NCBI GenBank assembly: GCA_963723595.1
Contig: CAVRRQ010000006.1
Span: 496,001 to 560,000, forward strand
Source of the DNA: RYN-230 sp963723595
GTDB taxonomy: Bacteria; Actinomycetota; Actinomycetes; Streptosporangiales; Streptosporangiaceae
Reading direction: 5' to 3'
DNA: 64,000 nt
The translations under genes and the position numbers were made by a program. Below are positions 52,680 through 61,734 of this stretch, one piece after another. Under the pieces are notes generated by a model, which saw only the letters and a list, made by a program, of their open reading frames with translations, was not told the DNA's origin and searched no databases. Within the stretch, counting starts at the first letter, position 1. Every line of letters begins with the position of its first letter.

Positions 52680-52941
52680 CGGCCGGGGCGGCCGGCGGTC
52701 AGTGTGCCGCGCCACCGGGGCCGGAAGTCCCGGGCGCTGCCCGGAACCGTCCGAAATCGCCGCAACGAACCGTTCGTTCCAGTGCCCCGCCATGCCGCGC
52801 CACCTGCGCATCAAGCAAAGGATCAGCCACTTCGGCCGGTCGCGCGGTTAGAGACTGGAGTAGCGGCGATGATGGTGACATGGCCCCCGGGACTGCCGCG
52901 CGTTCCCTGAAGCCCGTGGGCCCGAGGGCACGGGAGGTGTC

Positions 52942-53982
52942 GTGAGCATCGGCGAGACCCTGGCGCACGCCCGTCACCGGGCAGGTCTCAGCGTGGCCCA
53001 GGTCAGCGACCAGACCCGGATCAGGCCGCTGATCATCCGCGGCATCGAGGCCGATGACTACTCGATGTGCGGCGGCGACTTCTACGCCCGCGGGAACATC
53101 CGCGACATCGCCGAGGTCGTCGGGGCCGAGTCCCGGCCGCTGATCGACGAGTACGACCGCTCCTACCGGGCGAGCGGGCCGGTCGCCGCGACCAGCCTCG
53201 ACGAGCTGCTCGACCGGTCCCGCCCGGACTGGCACCGCCGGCCGGGCTTCATGCTGGTCTTCGGGGTGGCAGCCGTGCTGATCGCGCTGGCCTTCGTCGG
53301 GTACCGGATGATGGGCGCCCCGCAGCCCGGCCCGTCCGGGCTCGCCGTGGCCGCGAACAGTACCGACCACCCCAGCCAGGCCGCAGGCGGTTCCGCGGGC
53401 CGCCCGGACGCGGCGCGGACCGCGCGGGCGGCGACCGGCTCGCCCTCGTCCGTCCCGGCATCATCCCAGGCGCCGGCGCCCTCGCCGTCGGGGAGACCCA
53501 CCCCGGCCCCGTCCCCCGCGCAGGGCCGCCCGCGCGCGATGGGGATGGCCAGCGCGGCCGCGTTCGGCGCGAACGGCGGCATGGGCCGGGGCGACGATCC
53601 GCAGGACGCGCACCTGGCCATCGACGGCCGCCGCGGCACGGCGTGGCATACCGACTGGTACACCACGCCCCGGTTCGGGAACCTGTACTCCGGCACCGGG
53701 CTGATCGTGGACCTGGGCCGCCCGGTCACGGTCGCCGCGGTCCGGGTCACCCTCGGCCCCGCAGCCGGGACCCACTTCCAGATCCGCGTCGGCAACCAGC
53801 CGTCCCTGGCGGGCATGGCCCCGGTCGGGCGGTCGGCCGGCCCGGGAGGGGTCGTGCGGCTGACGCTGGCCAGTCCGGTGCGGGGACGCTACGTGCTGGT
53901 GTGGCTGACCAGGCTGCCGCCGGATCCCGCCGGAACCTACAAAGCCGAGATCTACGGGATAGCCGTTAAAGGGCGTCCGTGA
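52942..53982 (+). CDS. RodZ-like HTH membrane protein with discoidin-type C-terminal domain
   Basis: This 346-residue protein has an N-terminal HTH_25 as in RodZ (TLAHARHRAGLSVAQVSDQT, IRPLIIRGIEADDY, YARGNIRDIAEVVG). One membrane helix follows (FMLVFGVAAVLIALAFVGYR at about 112-131), then a Ser/Pro/Ala-rich linker of about 70 residues. The external C-terminal domain resembles F5/8 discoidin-like folds (DDPQDAHLAIDGRRGTAWHT, GTGLIVDLGRPVTVAAVRVT). RodZ connects cytoskeleton to wall synthesis; here the discoidin domain may bind glycans. The GTG has GGGAGG upstream. Confidence 0.82.
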   Translation: MSIGETLAHARHRAGLSVAQVSDQTRIRPLIIRGIEADDYSMCGGDFYARGNIRDIAEVVGAESRPLIDEYDRSYRASGPVAATSLDELLDRSRPDWHRRPGFMLVFGVAAVLIALAFVGYRMMGAPQPGPSGLAVAANSTDHPSQAAGGSAGRPDAARTARAATGSPSSVPASSQAPAPSPSGRPTPAPSPAQGRPRAMGMASAAAFGANGGMGRGDDPQDAHLAIDGRRGTAWHTDWYTTPRFGNLYSGTGLIVDLGRPVTVAAVRVTLGPAAGTHFQIRVGNQPSLAGMAPVGRSAGPGGVVRLTLASPVRGRYVLVWLTRLPPDPAGTYKAEIYGIAVKGRP

Positions 53983-54019
53983 GCACGGACGGGGAAGGCC
54001 TCGCGGGAGCCCGGCCAGG

Positions 54020-54063
54020 CTGGGACGGGCCAGCCTGAGCGCTGGGACGGGCCGGCCTGAGCG
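54020..54063. repeat. 22-bp tandem duplication
   Basis: Two head-to-tail 22-bp units (54020-54041 and 54042-54063) beginning CTGGGACGGGCC differ at one position. They lie just upstream of the large inverted repeat in the gap between two convergent genes. Confidence 0.7.
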
Positions 54064-54073
54064 GGCCGCTCCT

Positions 54074-54165
54074 AGGGAACCGCCCACGGGCACGCCGGGG
54101 CTGGGCCATGCGTGGTCCGGCCCGTGACTGGTGGCGTCGCGTGCCCGTGGGCGGCGATCTTCCCT
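54074..54165. terminator. Long-stem inverted repeat between convergent genes
   Basis: The 16-bp arms 54080-54095 and 54139-54154 are perfect reverse complements. After a 5-base bulge the stem continues with AGGGAA (54074-54079) and TTCCCT (54160-54165). The 43-base spacer has its own GGGCC/GGCCC pairing. It lies between two convergent genes and could act as a bidirectional terminator. Its long structured loop is unusual for that role. Confidence 0.55.
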
Positions 54166-54208
54166 GGCCAAGGTGGCTGGTGGAGGCTCTGTGGTCAGGG
54201 TTTTCTGG

Positions 54209-55385
54209 TCAGGGCGTCAGGATGACCTTCTCGCAGTTGTCCTTCTTGTGCTTGAACAGGTCGTAGCCGCGTGGTGCCTGCTCCAGGGGCATGGTGTGGG
54301 TGATGATCCGTGTGGGGTCGAGGTCACCTTTCTCGATGTGCACGAGCAGCGGCTTCATGTAGCGCTGCACGTGGCACTGGCCGGTGCGCAGGGTGATCGA
54401 CCGGTTCATCCACGACCCGGACGGGAACTTGTCCGTGAACCCGCCGTACACGCCGATGACCGAGACGGTCCCGCCGCTGCGGCAGCTCATGATGGCCTGG
54501 CGGAGGGCGTGGGGCCGTTCGCTTTCGGCGCGGGTGGCCTGCTTGGCCCGGTCGTAGGCGTAGACCGGCAGGCTGCCGTGGGTGGCCTCCATGCCGACCG
54601 CGTCGATGCACTTGTCCGGGCCCCGTCCGCCGGTCAGCTCGAGGAGCGCGGAGCGCACGTCCACATCCTCGAAGTTGAGCGGCGACGTAGCCGGCCTGCG
54701 CGGCCATCTCCAGGCGGTACGGCTCCTTGTCGATAGCGATGATCGTGTCCGCCCCGAGCAGCTGCGCGCTGTCCATGGCGAACTGCCCGACCGGGCCCGC
54801 GCCCCACACTGCGACCACGTCACCGGGGGTGATGTCGCACATCTCGGCGCCCATGTACCCGGTGGGCAGGATGTCGGACAGGAACAGCACCTGCTCGTCG
54901 GTCAGGTCGCTCTCGATCTTCAAGGGGCCGACGTCCGCGAACGGGACCCGGGCGTACTCGGCCTGACCGCCGGCGAAGCCCCCGGTGAGATGGGAGTAGC
55001 CGAAGATGCCGGCGGTCGGGTGGCCGAACATCTTCTCGGCCAGCCCGGCGTTGGGGTTGGTGTTCTCGCAGCATGAGTACAGCTCGGCCTGGCACGCGGC
55101 GCACGCCCCGCAGGCGATCGGGAATGGGACCACGACCCGGTCACCGACCCGGAGCTTGCCGGAGTCCACGCCGTGGCCGACCTCGACGACCTCCCCCATG
55201 AACTCGTGGCCCATGATGTCGCCCTTTTGCATCGTCGGCACGTAGCCGTCGAGCAAGTGCAGGTCGGACCCGCAGATCGCCGTCGAGGTGATCTTCACGA
55301 TCGCGTCCCGGCGGTTGAGGATGGACGGGTCGGGGACGTCCTGGACCGCCACCGTGTTGCGGCCCATCCAGCAGTTGGCCTTCAT
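54209..55385 (-). CDS. Zinc-dependent alcohol/formaldehyde-type dehydrogenase, one-base frameshift
   Basis: This medium-chain dehydrogenase has catalytic zinc ligands in TAICGSDLHLLDG and GDIMGHEFMGEVVEVG. The structural-zinc Cys cluster is ACGACAACQAELYSCCENTN, and the NAD fold is VVAVWGAGPVGQFAMDSAQL. The sequence resembles the larger formaldehyde-dehydrogenase-like FdhA group. Deleting one C at about 54680 gives GYVALNFEDVDVRSALLEL and about 391 residues. The ATG overlaps the SRPBCC stop (ATGA), so both are one operon. Physiological substrate unknown. Confidence 0.88.
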
Positions 55386-56393
55386 GAGCGCATCTCCTGG
55401 AGCTCGTCGTCGGTCAGTGGCTGGGCCGGGTGCTGCGGGAACTCCCGCCGGGCGCGCTTGCCCCCGGGCGCGCCTTCCGACCGGACGACCTCACCGGTCT
55501 CGATGATCTGCTTGAACCGGCGCAGGTCGTCGTCGAGTTGCTGATGCGGGTCCTCGCCGAAGTACCGGGCCACGGCCCCGCCGAGCTTGCCGCCCGGGAC
55601 CCAGTAGCGCAGCGTCACGTGGATCTCGGTGCCCCGGCCGCCGGGGGCGGGCCGGAACCGCACCTCACCGTCGTTGGGCACGTCGGGGTCACCCACCGAC
55701 TGCCAGGCGATCCGCTCGGCGGCGACGTCCTCGGTGATCTCCGCGTCCCACTCGACGCTCCGGCCGAAGGGTGCGCTGGCCCGCCAGTGCGTGGTGCCGT
55801 TGCCGGTGCGTGCGGACCTCCTCCAGGTGAGCCATGAACTGCGGCAGGCTCTCCAGCTGACGCCACTGGTCGTACGCCTCCTGTGGGGACTTGCCCACGG
55901 TCACCGCGGCGGTCAGGTCCATCTCGGTCTTGCGCTGCGACCGGGTCACCGCGGCGTACAGGTCGACTCCGGCGATGCCGACGACCGCGGCGGTGGCGGC
56001 CACGGTGCGGCCCATCCCGCGCCGGTCATGGTTGGTCAGGGCCGCGCCGAGCAGCCCGAGGTCCATCAGGTCGCCGGCGACCCGGGCCCAGAGCCACGCG
56101 GGGCTTTCCGTGCCCAGCAACCCTGCCGCGGCGGCCAGCTCACGGACCCCGATGATGGCCGTGGTGGCCTGGGGCTTGGCCCCTTCCCCCACGCCGATGG
56201 CCCGGTTGAACCAGCGCGGAGCGACCAGCTGGGGGATACCGAGACCGGTGCTCGCCCAGCCGAGCCCCCTGGTCAGCGGGTCCCGGGTCCGGCCCGCGGG
56301 CTTCTGGCGCCCGGCGGGCTGGCTCGCGGGCAGTGAGGTGGACTGGGCGGGGCCATCCTGCCCGGCCCCGGGAGGGGAGCTGCGAGAAGCCAT
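55382..56393 (-). CDS. SRPBCC (cyclase/dehydrase) family membrane-associated protein, one-base frameshift
   Basis: The first 165 residues hold a disordered Ser/Pro/Gln leader and a hydrophobic region (IIGVRELAAAAGLLG, RVAGDLMDLGLLGAAL, TVAATAAVVGIAGVDLYAAV). The C-terminal half is a START-like ligand-binding domain: VTVGKSPQEAYDQWRQLESL, PQFMAHLEEVRT, EIHVTLRYWVPGGKLGGAVA, LRRFKQIIETGEV. Removing one C at about 55807 restores TTGNGTTHWRASAPFGR. The ATG at 56393 has GGAGGAAG upstream. Such proteins commonly precede zinc alcohol dehydrogenases in actinomycetes. Confidence 0.82.
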
Positions 56394-56705
56394 CGCTTCC
56401 TCCGTGAGATTGACGGATGCCTGGGATCGGTCCCAGGCTCTGGTCCGGCCCGCCCTACCCGTCGTCCGCAGACCATGCAGCCTCCGCGGCAATTTTTCGG
56501 CTCGTTTCCCCGGCCCCCGTATGGAGGGCTCCGCGGCCGGGTGCCGCCCGCGGCCGTAGTGCTCCTGTCAATTCAGGTGGATTGGGCGGGCCGGCCGCGG
56601 GGAGGGATGGACAGGGCGCCCGGGGTGTGGCTGGCGCCGACGGGCCATCGCGCCCACGGGGCTGTCGAGGGCCAGTGTTGTCACGCCTTCGTGAGGAGCA
56701 AGGTA

Positions 56706-57155
56706 ATGAAATCCAAAGTTGTCGAGGACGCGGACGTCATCACGTACGTGGTGGTGTGTGATCCGGACGACGAGGCCGTCTCCGTGCTCACGGACTTCGC
56801 CCGCGCCGAGGACCTCGAAGCGTCGCAGATCACCGGCGTAGGCGGCTTCGAGCGGGCCACGCTCGGCTGGTTCGACCGCGAGACGAAGCAGCATCGCCCC
56901 ATCGGGGTCAACGAGCAGTGCGAGGTCCTGTCGCTGATCGGTGATGTGGCCGAGGGCCCGGACGGCCGCCCCAGCCTGAACATTCACGTGGTGCTGGGGC
57001 TGGCCGACGGGACGACCCGCGGCGGGCACCTCATCGCGGGATACGTGTTCCCGACGCTGGAGCTCACCGTGACCGAGAACCCGGCGGAGCTGCGGAAGGT
57101 CTTCAACCCCGACATCGGGGTGGCGCTCATCGACCTGGACCGGGCCGAGGCCTGA
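56706..57155 (+). CDS. PPC/DUF296-domain protein
   Basis: This 149-residue protein is a single PPC (plants and prokaryotes conserved) domain: YVVVCDPDDEAVSVLTDFAR, SQITGVGGFERATLGWFD, LNIHVVLGLADGTTRGGHLI, AGYVFPTLELTVTE. Bacterial members form trimers; their role is not settled although they are often labelled DNA-binding. The ATG at 56706 has GAGGAGC upstream, which fixes the start. Confidence 0.87.
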   Translation: MKSKVVEDADVITYVVVCDPDDEAVSVLTDFARAEDLEASQITGVGGFERATLGWFDRETKQHRPIGVNEQCEVLSLIGDVAEGPDGRPSLNIHVVLGLADGTTRGGHLIAGYVFPTLELTVTENPAELRKVFNPDIGVALIDLDRAEA

Positions 57156-57641
57156 CGCGGCCGGGTCCAGGCCTGACCTGGCCCGGGGCCTGAACGAGCC
57201 GGGTGTCTTTTTATTTGCTTTCCCGAGCACAAATATCCCAGGGCGATAATTGCGCTCGGTGTATAGGCATGTAAACGTCTAGACCCGCGGGCGCGCCCTG
57301 TCATTTCCGGGTATCGCGGCTCAATTCCCTGACCCTGCCGGGCTCTTTTCCCGGCCAGGTCGCGAGTGCGGGCAATTTAAGTGCCGGCTCCTGTGGCCGT
57401 GCATTATGGTGAGGTCCGCCGCGCCCAACCGGCCCGGTACCGCAGATGCACAGGGGGAATCTACGGGACAGCTGTCATCCAGCTTCGCGCGATTTCCGGA
57501 CGGCGGCAGCAAATCACGATGCGAGGAGAGCCGATACCGTCCGCTCCCGTGCCGCCGTTCTCATGACATTAAGACCTTACCCGGGAAGACCGGGGCCGCC
57601 GGGCAACCCTGCCTGGCGCATATCACCAGAAGGGTCATTTA
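57156..57641. other. 486-base intergenic region without a recognisable gene
   Basis: No convincing coding frame was found: the short frames here lack ribosome sites and domain wording. The stretch is clearly less GC-rich than its surroundings, with AT-rich patches at about 57206-57270 and 57373-57410. It presumably holds the protease promoter, but I cannot name a definite -35/-10 pair. Confidence 0.5.
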
Positions 57642-58805
57642 GTGCCATCTTTCAAGAACAAGCCGGCATTGTCCGGCGCTGTCCGCTGGACCGTTCCGGC
57701 GGCGCTGTGCTCGGTCGCCATGATGGGAGCCTGGCTGTCCGCCCCCGGGGCGTCCGCCGCGTCCGCCGCGGCCGGCAGTCACGCTGCCGGTACCCCGGCC
57801 GCCAGTTCCGCCCAGGTCATCCACTCGGTGGCCAAGGTCGCGAGCACGAAGTCGGTGCTGGCCTACTGGACCCGGGCCCGCCTGAAGGCCGCGAAGTCGG
57901 TTGACCTGGTCGTCGCCGGAGGGAAGTCGCATGTGCTCCCGGCCACCGGCACGCCGTCGGGGAAGCCCGGTGATGTCGCGGGCGGCCTGCCGGGCGGGAA
58001 GTCCCTGGCCGCTGCCCGTCCCGGCAAGGGCATCGCGCTCTCGACGTACCCCTATCCGTACCCGTATGACAGTTTCACCCCGGCTTCGGGCACATGGCAC
58101 AACTATCCCTACCGGGTGAACGGCAAACTGTTCTTCACCAATAACGGGAGCGGATTCGTCTGCTCGGCCACCGCGGTCGCCTCGGTCAACGGCACCAAGA
58201 ACGAGAACGAGATCTGGACCGCCGGTCACTGTCTCGTGAACACCGAGGCGAACAACCAGGTCGTGGACAGCTCCGCCATTTTCATCCCGGCCTACAACGG
58301 GAACGTGTCGAACTTCGACCCGTTCGGCGAATTCGTCTGGAACGGCGGCTGGAGCACGAGCTCGGCCTGGTACAACAACAGCGATCTCACCGAGGACGAA
58401 TCCGCCATGTCGGTGGGTACGTCCAGCACGTCCGGGAAGACGCTCGGAAAGGCCGTGGGCTGGGACGGGTTCGCCTGGAACTTCCCCGTCAATGAGCAGT
58501 TCGTCGCCTTCGGTTACCCGGCCGCGTCCCCGTACAACGGCCTCAACCTGGTCGAGGACATCGGCTCGACCGCAGGCCAGGACAGCATGAGCGGCGCGGA
58601 CGCCACCGAGCCCATCGTCATCGGTAACCCGATGACCGGCGGATCAAGCGGCGGCGCCTGGAATATCGACTGGACGAGCAGCAACCCGGGCTACATCAAC
58701 GGCCACAACGACTACAAGTACAGCAACCAGCCGCTGGCCATGTACTCGCCGTATCAGGACACGGTCTCCAACGACGTGCGCTGCTTCGGCGCGACGAGCT
58801 GCTGA
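57642..58805 (+). CDS. Secreted trypsin-like serine protease (S1/V8 type)
   Basis: This 387-residue precursor has a signal peptide (WTVPAALCSVAMMGAWLSAP, cleaved near ASAASA) and a pro-region of about 100 residues. The chymotrypsin-fold domain follows: GFVCSATAVASVNGTKN, EIWTAGHCLV (catalytic His), DLTEDESAMSV (probable Asp) and NPMTGGSSGGAWNIDW (catalytic Ser). Cys pairs frame the active site and the C-terminus (VRCFGATSC). The GTG start follows GAAGGG. A terminator lies just beyond the stop, and a serpin gene follows on the same strand. Confidence 0.87.
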   Translation: MPSFKNKPALSGAVRWTVPAALCSVAMMGAWLSAPGASAASAAAGSHAAGTPAASSAQVIHSVAKVASTKSVLAYWTRARLKAAKSVDLVVAGGKSHVLPATGTPSGKPGDVAGGLPGGKSLAAARPGKGIALSTYPYPYPYDSFTPASGTWHNYPYRVNGKLFFTNNGSGFVCSATAVASVNGTKNENEIWTAGHCLVNTEANNQVVDSSAIFIPAYNGNVSNFDPFGEFVWNGGWSTSSAWYNNSDLTEDESAMSVGTSSTSGKTLGKAVGWDGFAWNFPVNEQFVAFGYPAASPYNGLNLVEDIGSTAGQDSMSGADATEPIVIGNPMTGGSSGGAWNIDWTSSNPGYINGHNDYKYSNQPLAMYSPYQDTVSNDVRCFGATSC

Positions 58806-58828
58806 ATGAGCGGTAGCTAGCACCGGCG

Positions 58829-58856
58829 CGCCCGGGACCCTGTGGCGGGTCCCGGG
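58829..58856 (+). terminator. Hairpin terminator after the serine protease
   Basis: A perfect 11-bp stem (58829-58839 with 58846-58856) and a 6-base loop start 24 bases after the protease stop. No T-tract follows. Confidence 0.75.
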
Positions 58857-58971
58857 CCGTCGTGCCAGGGGCTCATGCCCGGGACCGATGCCGGGCACTT
58901 CTGCGAAACCGCCGGGGCCCGGGCTGCGTCTCATAGCCGGTAAACGTCGGACGCCCAGGCCTGGAGGCCCC

Positions 58972-60234
58972 ATGGGATGGCGAGGATCCGGCCGCCACGC
59001 GGCGCTAGCGCTGGCTGTCCTGGCGAGCGTCGCGGTCCTGGCGGGCGGCTGCGGGCAGTCGCGGCCCGCCGCCGCCGGTGCGGGGGGCCAGGTGCTGGTC
59101 GGCCGGGTCGAACCGCTTCACCCCAGCAGCATGTCCCCGGCCCAGGTCACGGCCGCGGAAGACGCGTTCAGCCTGGCGCTGTTCGGCCGCCTCTGCCCCT
59201 CGAAGCCGGGCGCCAACCTGCTGGTCTCGCCGGAATCGGCCGCCGAGGCGCTGGGCATGCTGGACGCAGGGGCCAAAGGGCCGACGGCGGCGGCCGTCGG
59301 GCGGCTGCTCCGCCTGCCGGACTGGAGCCCGGGACTGGTGGCCGCGCTCGCCCGGCACACGGACACGCTGGCCCGGCTGGGCCGGCAGCGCCAGCTGGCG
59401 GTCAGCAACCACCTCTTCGAGCAATCGGGGGACCGCCCCGCCCAGCGGGTCCTCGACGACCTGCGCACCGCCTACCGCGCCGGGGTGGGGGTGGCCGATT
59501 TCGGGGACGAGCCCGCGACCACGGACCGGATCAACGCGATCGTCGCCCGGGAGACCCACGGCCTGCTCCCGGCTCTCTTCCCGGCGCCGCTGCCCGTCTC
59601 GACCCGGGTCGTGCTGACGGATGCGCTCTACCTGAAAGCGCCCTGGCGGCACCCGTTCCCGGGGGCCAGCCCGGCGCCGTTCCGCACCGCCGCCGGCCGC
59701 GTGGTCCAGGTGCCGCTGATGACCAGCACCGTCCCGGTGGCCAGCTACCGCGAGGCCGGCGGCTGGCAGTCGGCCACCCTGCCGTACGCCGGCGGCCGGC
59801 TGGCCGCGGTGGCCCTGCTGCCGCCGGCGCAGGCCGCCCCCTGCGCCGTCCCCGCGCTCAGCCAGTGGACGGCGCTGACCGCCGGAACCTCTACCCGGAC
59901 CGCTGCGGTGCAGCTGCCCCGGCTGCATCTCAGCCAGACCTGGGACAACCTGCAAAGCCCGCTGGCCGCCATGGGCCTGCCCCTCAACGGCGACTACACC
60001 GGCCTCGGGCCGGCCGACAGCCAGATCTCCGAAGTCGTCCAGCAGGACGCCATGGACGTCACCCCCGCCGGGACCACCGCCGCCGCGGCGACCGGCGTGG
60101 CGGTGGGCACGGCCATGCGCGTCCAGCCCCCGCCGACCCTGCGGTTCACCCGGCCGTTCCTGCTGCTGCTCGAGGACACCGCCACGCACACCCCGCTGTT
60201 CCTGGCCCTGGTCACCGACCCGTCCCAGCCGTGA
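58972..60234 (+). CDS. Serpin-family protease inhibitor, predicted lipoprotein
   Basis: This 420-residue protein has a lipobox-like signal (LAVLASVAVLAGGC). The serpin fold is shown by AFSLALFGRLC, NLLVSPESAAEALGMLDAGA, RVVLTDALYLKAPWRHPF and the strand FTRPFLLLLEDTATHTPLFL. The hinge of the reactive loop reads TPAGTTAAAATGVAVGTAMR, matching the small-residue run that allows loop insertion in inhibitory serpins. The scissile bond probably lies 9-12 residues after the hinge. It would sit on the cell surface. It directly follows a secreted serine protease. Confidence 0.85.
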   Translation: MGWRGSGRHAALALAVLASVAVLAGGCGQSRPAAAGAGGQVLVGRVEPLHPSSMSPAQVTAAEDAFSLALFGRLCPSKPGANLLVSPESAAEALGMLDAGAKGPTAAAVGRLLRLPDWSPGLVAALARHTDTLARLGRQRQLAVSNHLFEQSGDRPAQRVLDDLRTAYRAGVGVADFGDEPATTDRINAIVARETHGLLPALFPAPLPVSTRVVLTDALYLKAPWRHPFPGASPAPFRTAAGRVVQVPLMTSTVPVASYREAGGWQSATLPYAGGRLAAVALLPPAQAAPCAVPALSQWTALTAGTSTRTAAVQLPRLHLSQTWDNLQSPLAAMGLPLNGDYTGLGPADSQISEVVQQDAMDVTPAGTTAAAATGVAVGTAMRVQPPPTLRFTRPFLLLLEDTATHTPLFLALVTDPSQP

Positions 60235-60645
60235 GCACGGCGGGGGCGGGCACGGCCAGGACCCAGGCCAGGGCGGCCACGCCCAGGGCCAGGACGACGG
60301 GGATACCGAGGGCCAGGGGCAGGCCGACCAGGCTCGCGGCCCCGCCGATCACCGCCGGGCCGCCGACCATCCCCAGGTAGCTGACCCGGGCGAGGCCGTG
60401 GCCGCGCCGGGCCGGATCCGCGTGGCCGCCGGCCAGGAAGATCTGCGGGGCCATGCCGGACAGGCCGGCCCCGAGGACCGCGAACCCCGCCACAGCCGCC
60501 GCGGGCTGGCCGCTGACCAGGCCGGCCGCCAGCCCGAGAGCGCCTGCCAGCCCGCCGTACCGGACCAGCCGGACTGGCCCGAAGCGGGCGGCCAGCCGGT
60601 CCCCGATCAGCCGCCCGGCCGCCATCGCGACCGAGAACGCGGCGA
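60212..60645 (-). pseudogene. MFS transporter, C-terminal fragment
   Basis: About 145 residues of an MFS permease remain: AFSVAMAAGRLIGDRLAARF (the loop motif normally between two mid helices) followed by about five helices (GGLAGALGLAAGLVSG, AAAVAGFAVLGAGLSGMAPQ, LPLALGIPVVLALGVAALAW). The upstream half is absent: at about 60646 the sequence changes to the promoter of a toxin-antitoxin pair. No start codon or ribosome site is present. It was probably truncated when the module arrived. Confidence 0.7.
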
Positions 60646-60647
60646 GG

Positions 60648-60666
60648 TTTCGTTTCGTTCGTTTCG
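60648..60666. promoter_or_regulatory. TTTCG iterons in front of the toxin-antitoxin operon
   Basis: Three TTTCG words (60648-60652, 60653-60657, 60662-60666) lie 16-34 bases upstream of the antitoxin start. They are a candidate autoregulatory operator. They also mark the junction with the truncated MFS gene. Confidence 0.45.
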
Positions 60667-60681
60667 GGTTACGCTGATGGG

Positions 60682-61176
60682 GTGACGGCGATCGTGGAGC
60701 GAACGGTGCTGCCCCCGGAACACCCGGAGGGCCTGACTGGCGTCCTCGCCCTGCTGGCACCGGAGTCGGCCGAGCGCGTGACGCTGATCGGGCCGGATGG
60801 AACACATCTGGAACTGCCAGGTGAAGTATTCGAGGTGCTGCGGGAAGTGGTCGCCGCGTTGTCACAAGGGCTGGCCATCACCGTGGCGCCGCACCACACC
60901 GTGCTGTCCACCAGCGAGGCCGCGCAGTTGATCGGTGTGTCACGGCCGACGTTGGTCAGGCTGCTGGAATCGGGGGAGATCCCGTTCGACAAACCGGGGC
61001 GCCATCGCCGGGTCCGGCTCGCGGATCTGCTGGCCTACCAGCAGAGATCCCATCGCCGGCGTGCGACGTTGCTGGACGAGATGGTGGCGGACGCCGAACA
61101 GGCCGGTCTGTACGACCTACCCAGTGAGGTGCCAATGGAGCGACTGCTCCCTGGTGATGAGCGGCCGCCCGGGTAG
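60682..61176 (+). CDS. HTH antitoxin of a PIN-domain toxin-antitoxin pair
   Basis: This 164-residue protein has a C-terminal MerR/excisionase-type HTH: LSTSEAAQLIGVSRPTLVRL, then SGEIPFDKPGRHRRVRLADL. The N-terminal half is a beta-rich region (TLIGPDGTHLELPGEVFEVL). The last 40 residues (RRATLLDEMVADAEQAGLYD) are the likely toxin-neutralising tail. This arrangement with a PIN gene 6 bases downstream is a familiar type II module. The GTG start has only a weak GATGGG before it. Confidence 0.85.
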   Translation: MTAIVERTVLPPEHPEGLTGVLALLAPESAERVTLIGPDGTHLELPGEVFEVLREVVAALSQGLAITVAPHHTVLSTSEAAQLIGVSRPTLVRLLESGEIPFDKPGRHRRVRLADLLAYQQRSHRRRATLLDEMVADAEQAGLYDLPSEVPMERLLPGDERPPG

Positions 61177-61182
61177 CCATAT

Positions 61183-61734
61183 ATGCTGCCTGTCTTCCTC
61201 GACACCTGCGTACTGCTCAGGCCGTACTTATGCGACACGCTCCTCAGCGTCGCGGAGGCGGGTGTGTACCCCCCACTGTGGTCGCCAATGGTGATGACCG
61301 AACTGGAGCGGAATCTCGCCCGGCGTGGACTTAATGACAAGCAGATCAGGCATCGTCTGGATCAGATGAACAGTGCCTTCCCTGACGCACTCATCATCGG
61401 CTATGAGGCGCTCATCGGTCAGATGGCCAACGATCCGAAAGACCGCCATGTCCTGGCCGCCGCAGTGCGCGGTGGCGCGGAGGTCTTGGTGACTGAGAAC
61501 CTTCGCGATTTCCCGGCCCAGGCCGTTCGCCCGTACAACATCGAAGTCGTCAGCCAGGACACATTCCTGCTCGACGCGTTCGATCTCCGCCCAGCCGACG
61601 TGCTGACCGCCCTTCAGCGTCAAGTCTCCCGATACCACCGTGAGCCGCGGACTATCGAGTCCATGCTGGCCATTCTGGGCGGCACGTCCTCAGGCTGCAC
61701 GCGATTCAGCCAAGCGTGTAGTCGGGCGCTTTGA
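61183..61734 (+). CDS. PIN-domain ribonuclease toxin
   Basis: This 183-residue PIN (PilT N-terminus) protein has acidic metal ligands in LPVFLDTCVLLRP (Asp), VMTELERNLARRG (Glu), NDPKDRHVLAAAVRGGAEVL (Asp) and VTENLRDFP (Asp/Glu). Such toxins cleave RNA, often tRNA, when not bound by the antitoxin. It starts 6 bases after the antitoxin stop, so the two are co-translated. The module sits next to a truncated MFS gene. Confidence 0.87.
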   Translation: MLPVFLDTCVLLRPYLCDTLLSVAEAGVYPPLWSPMVMTELERNLARRGLNDKQIRHRLDQMNSAFPDALIIGYEALIGQMANDPKDRHVLAAAVRGGAEVLVTENLRDFPAQAVRPYNIEVVSQDTFLLDAFDLRPADVLTALQRQVSRYHREPRTIESMLAILGGTSSGCTRFSQACSRAL

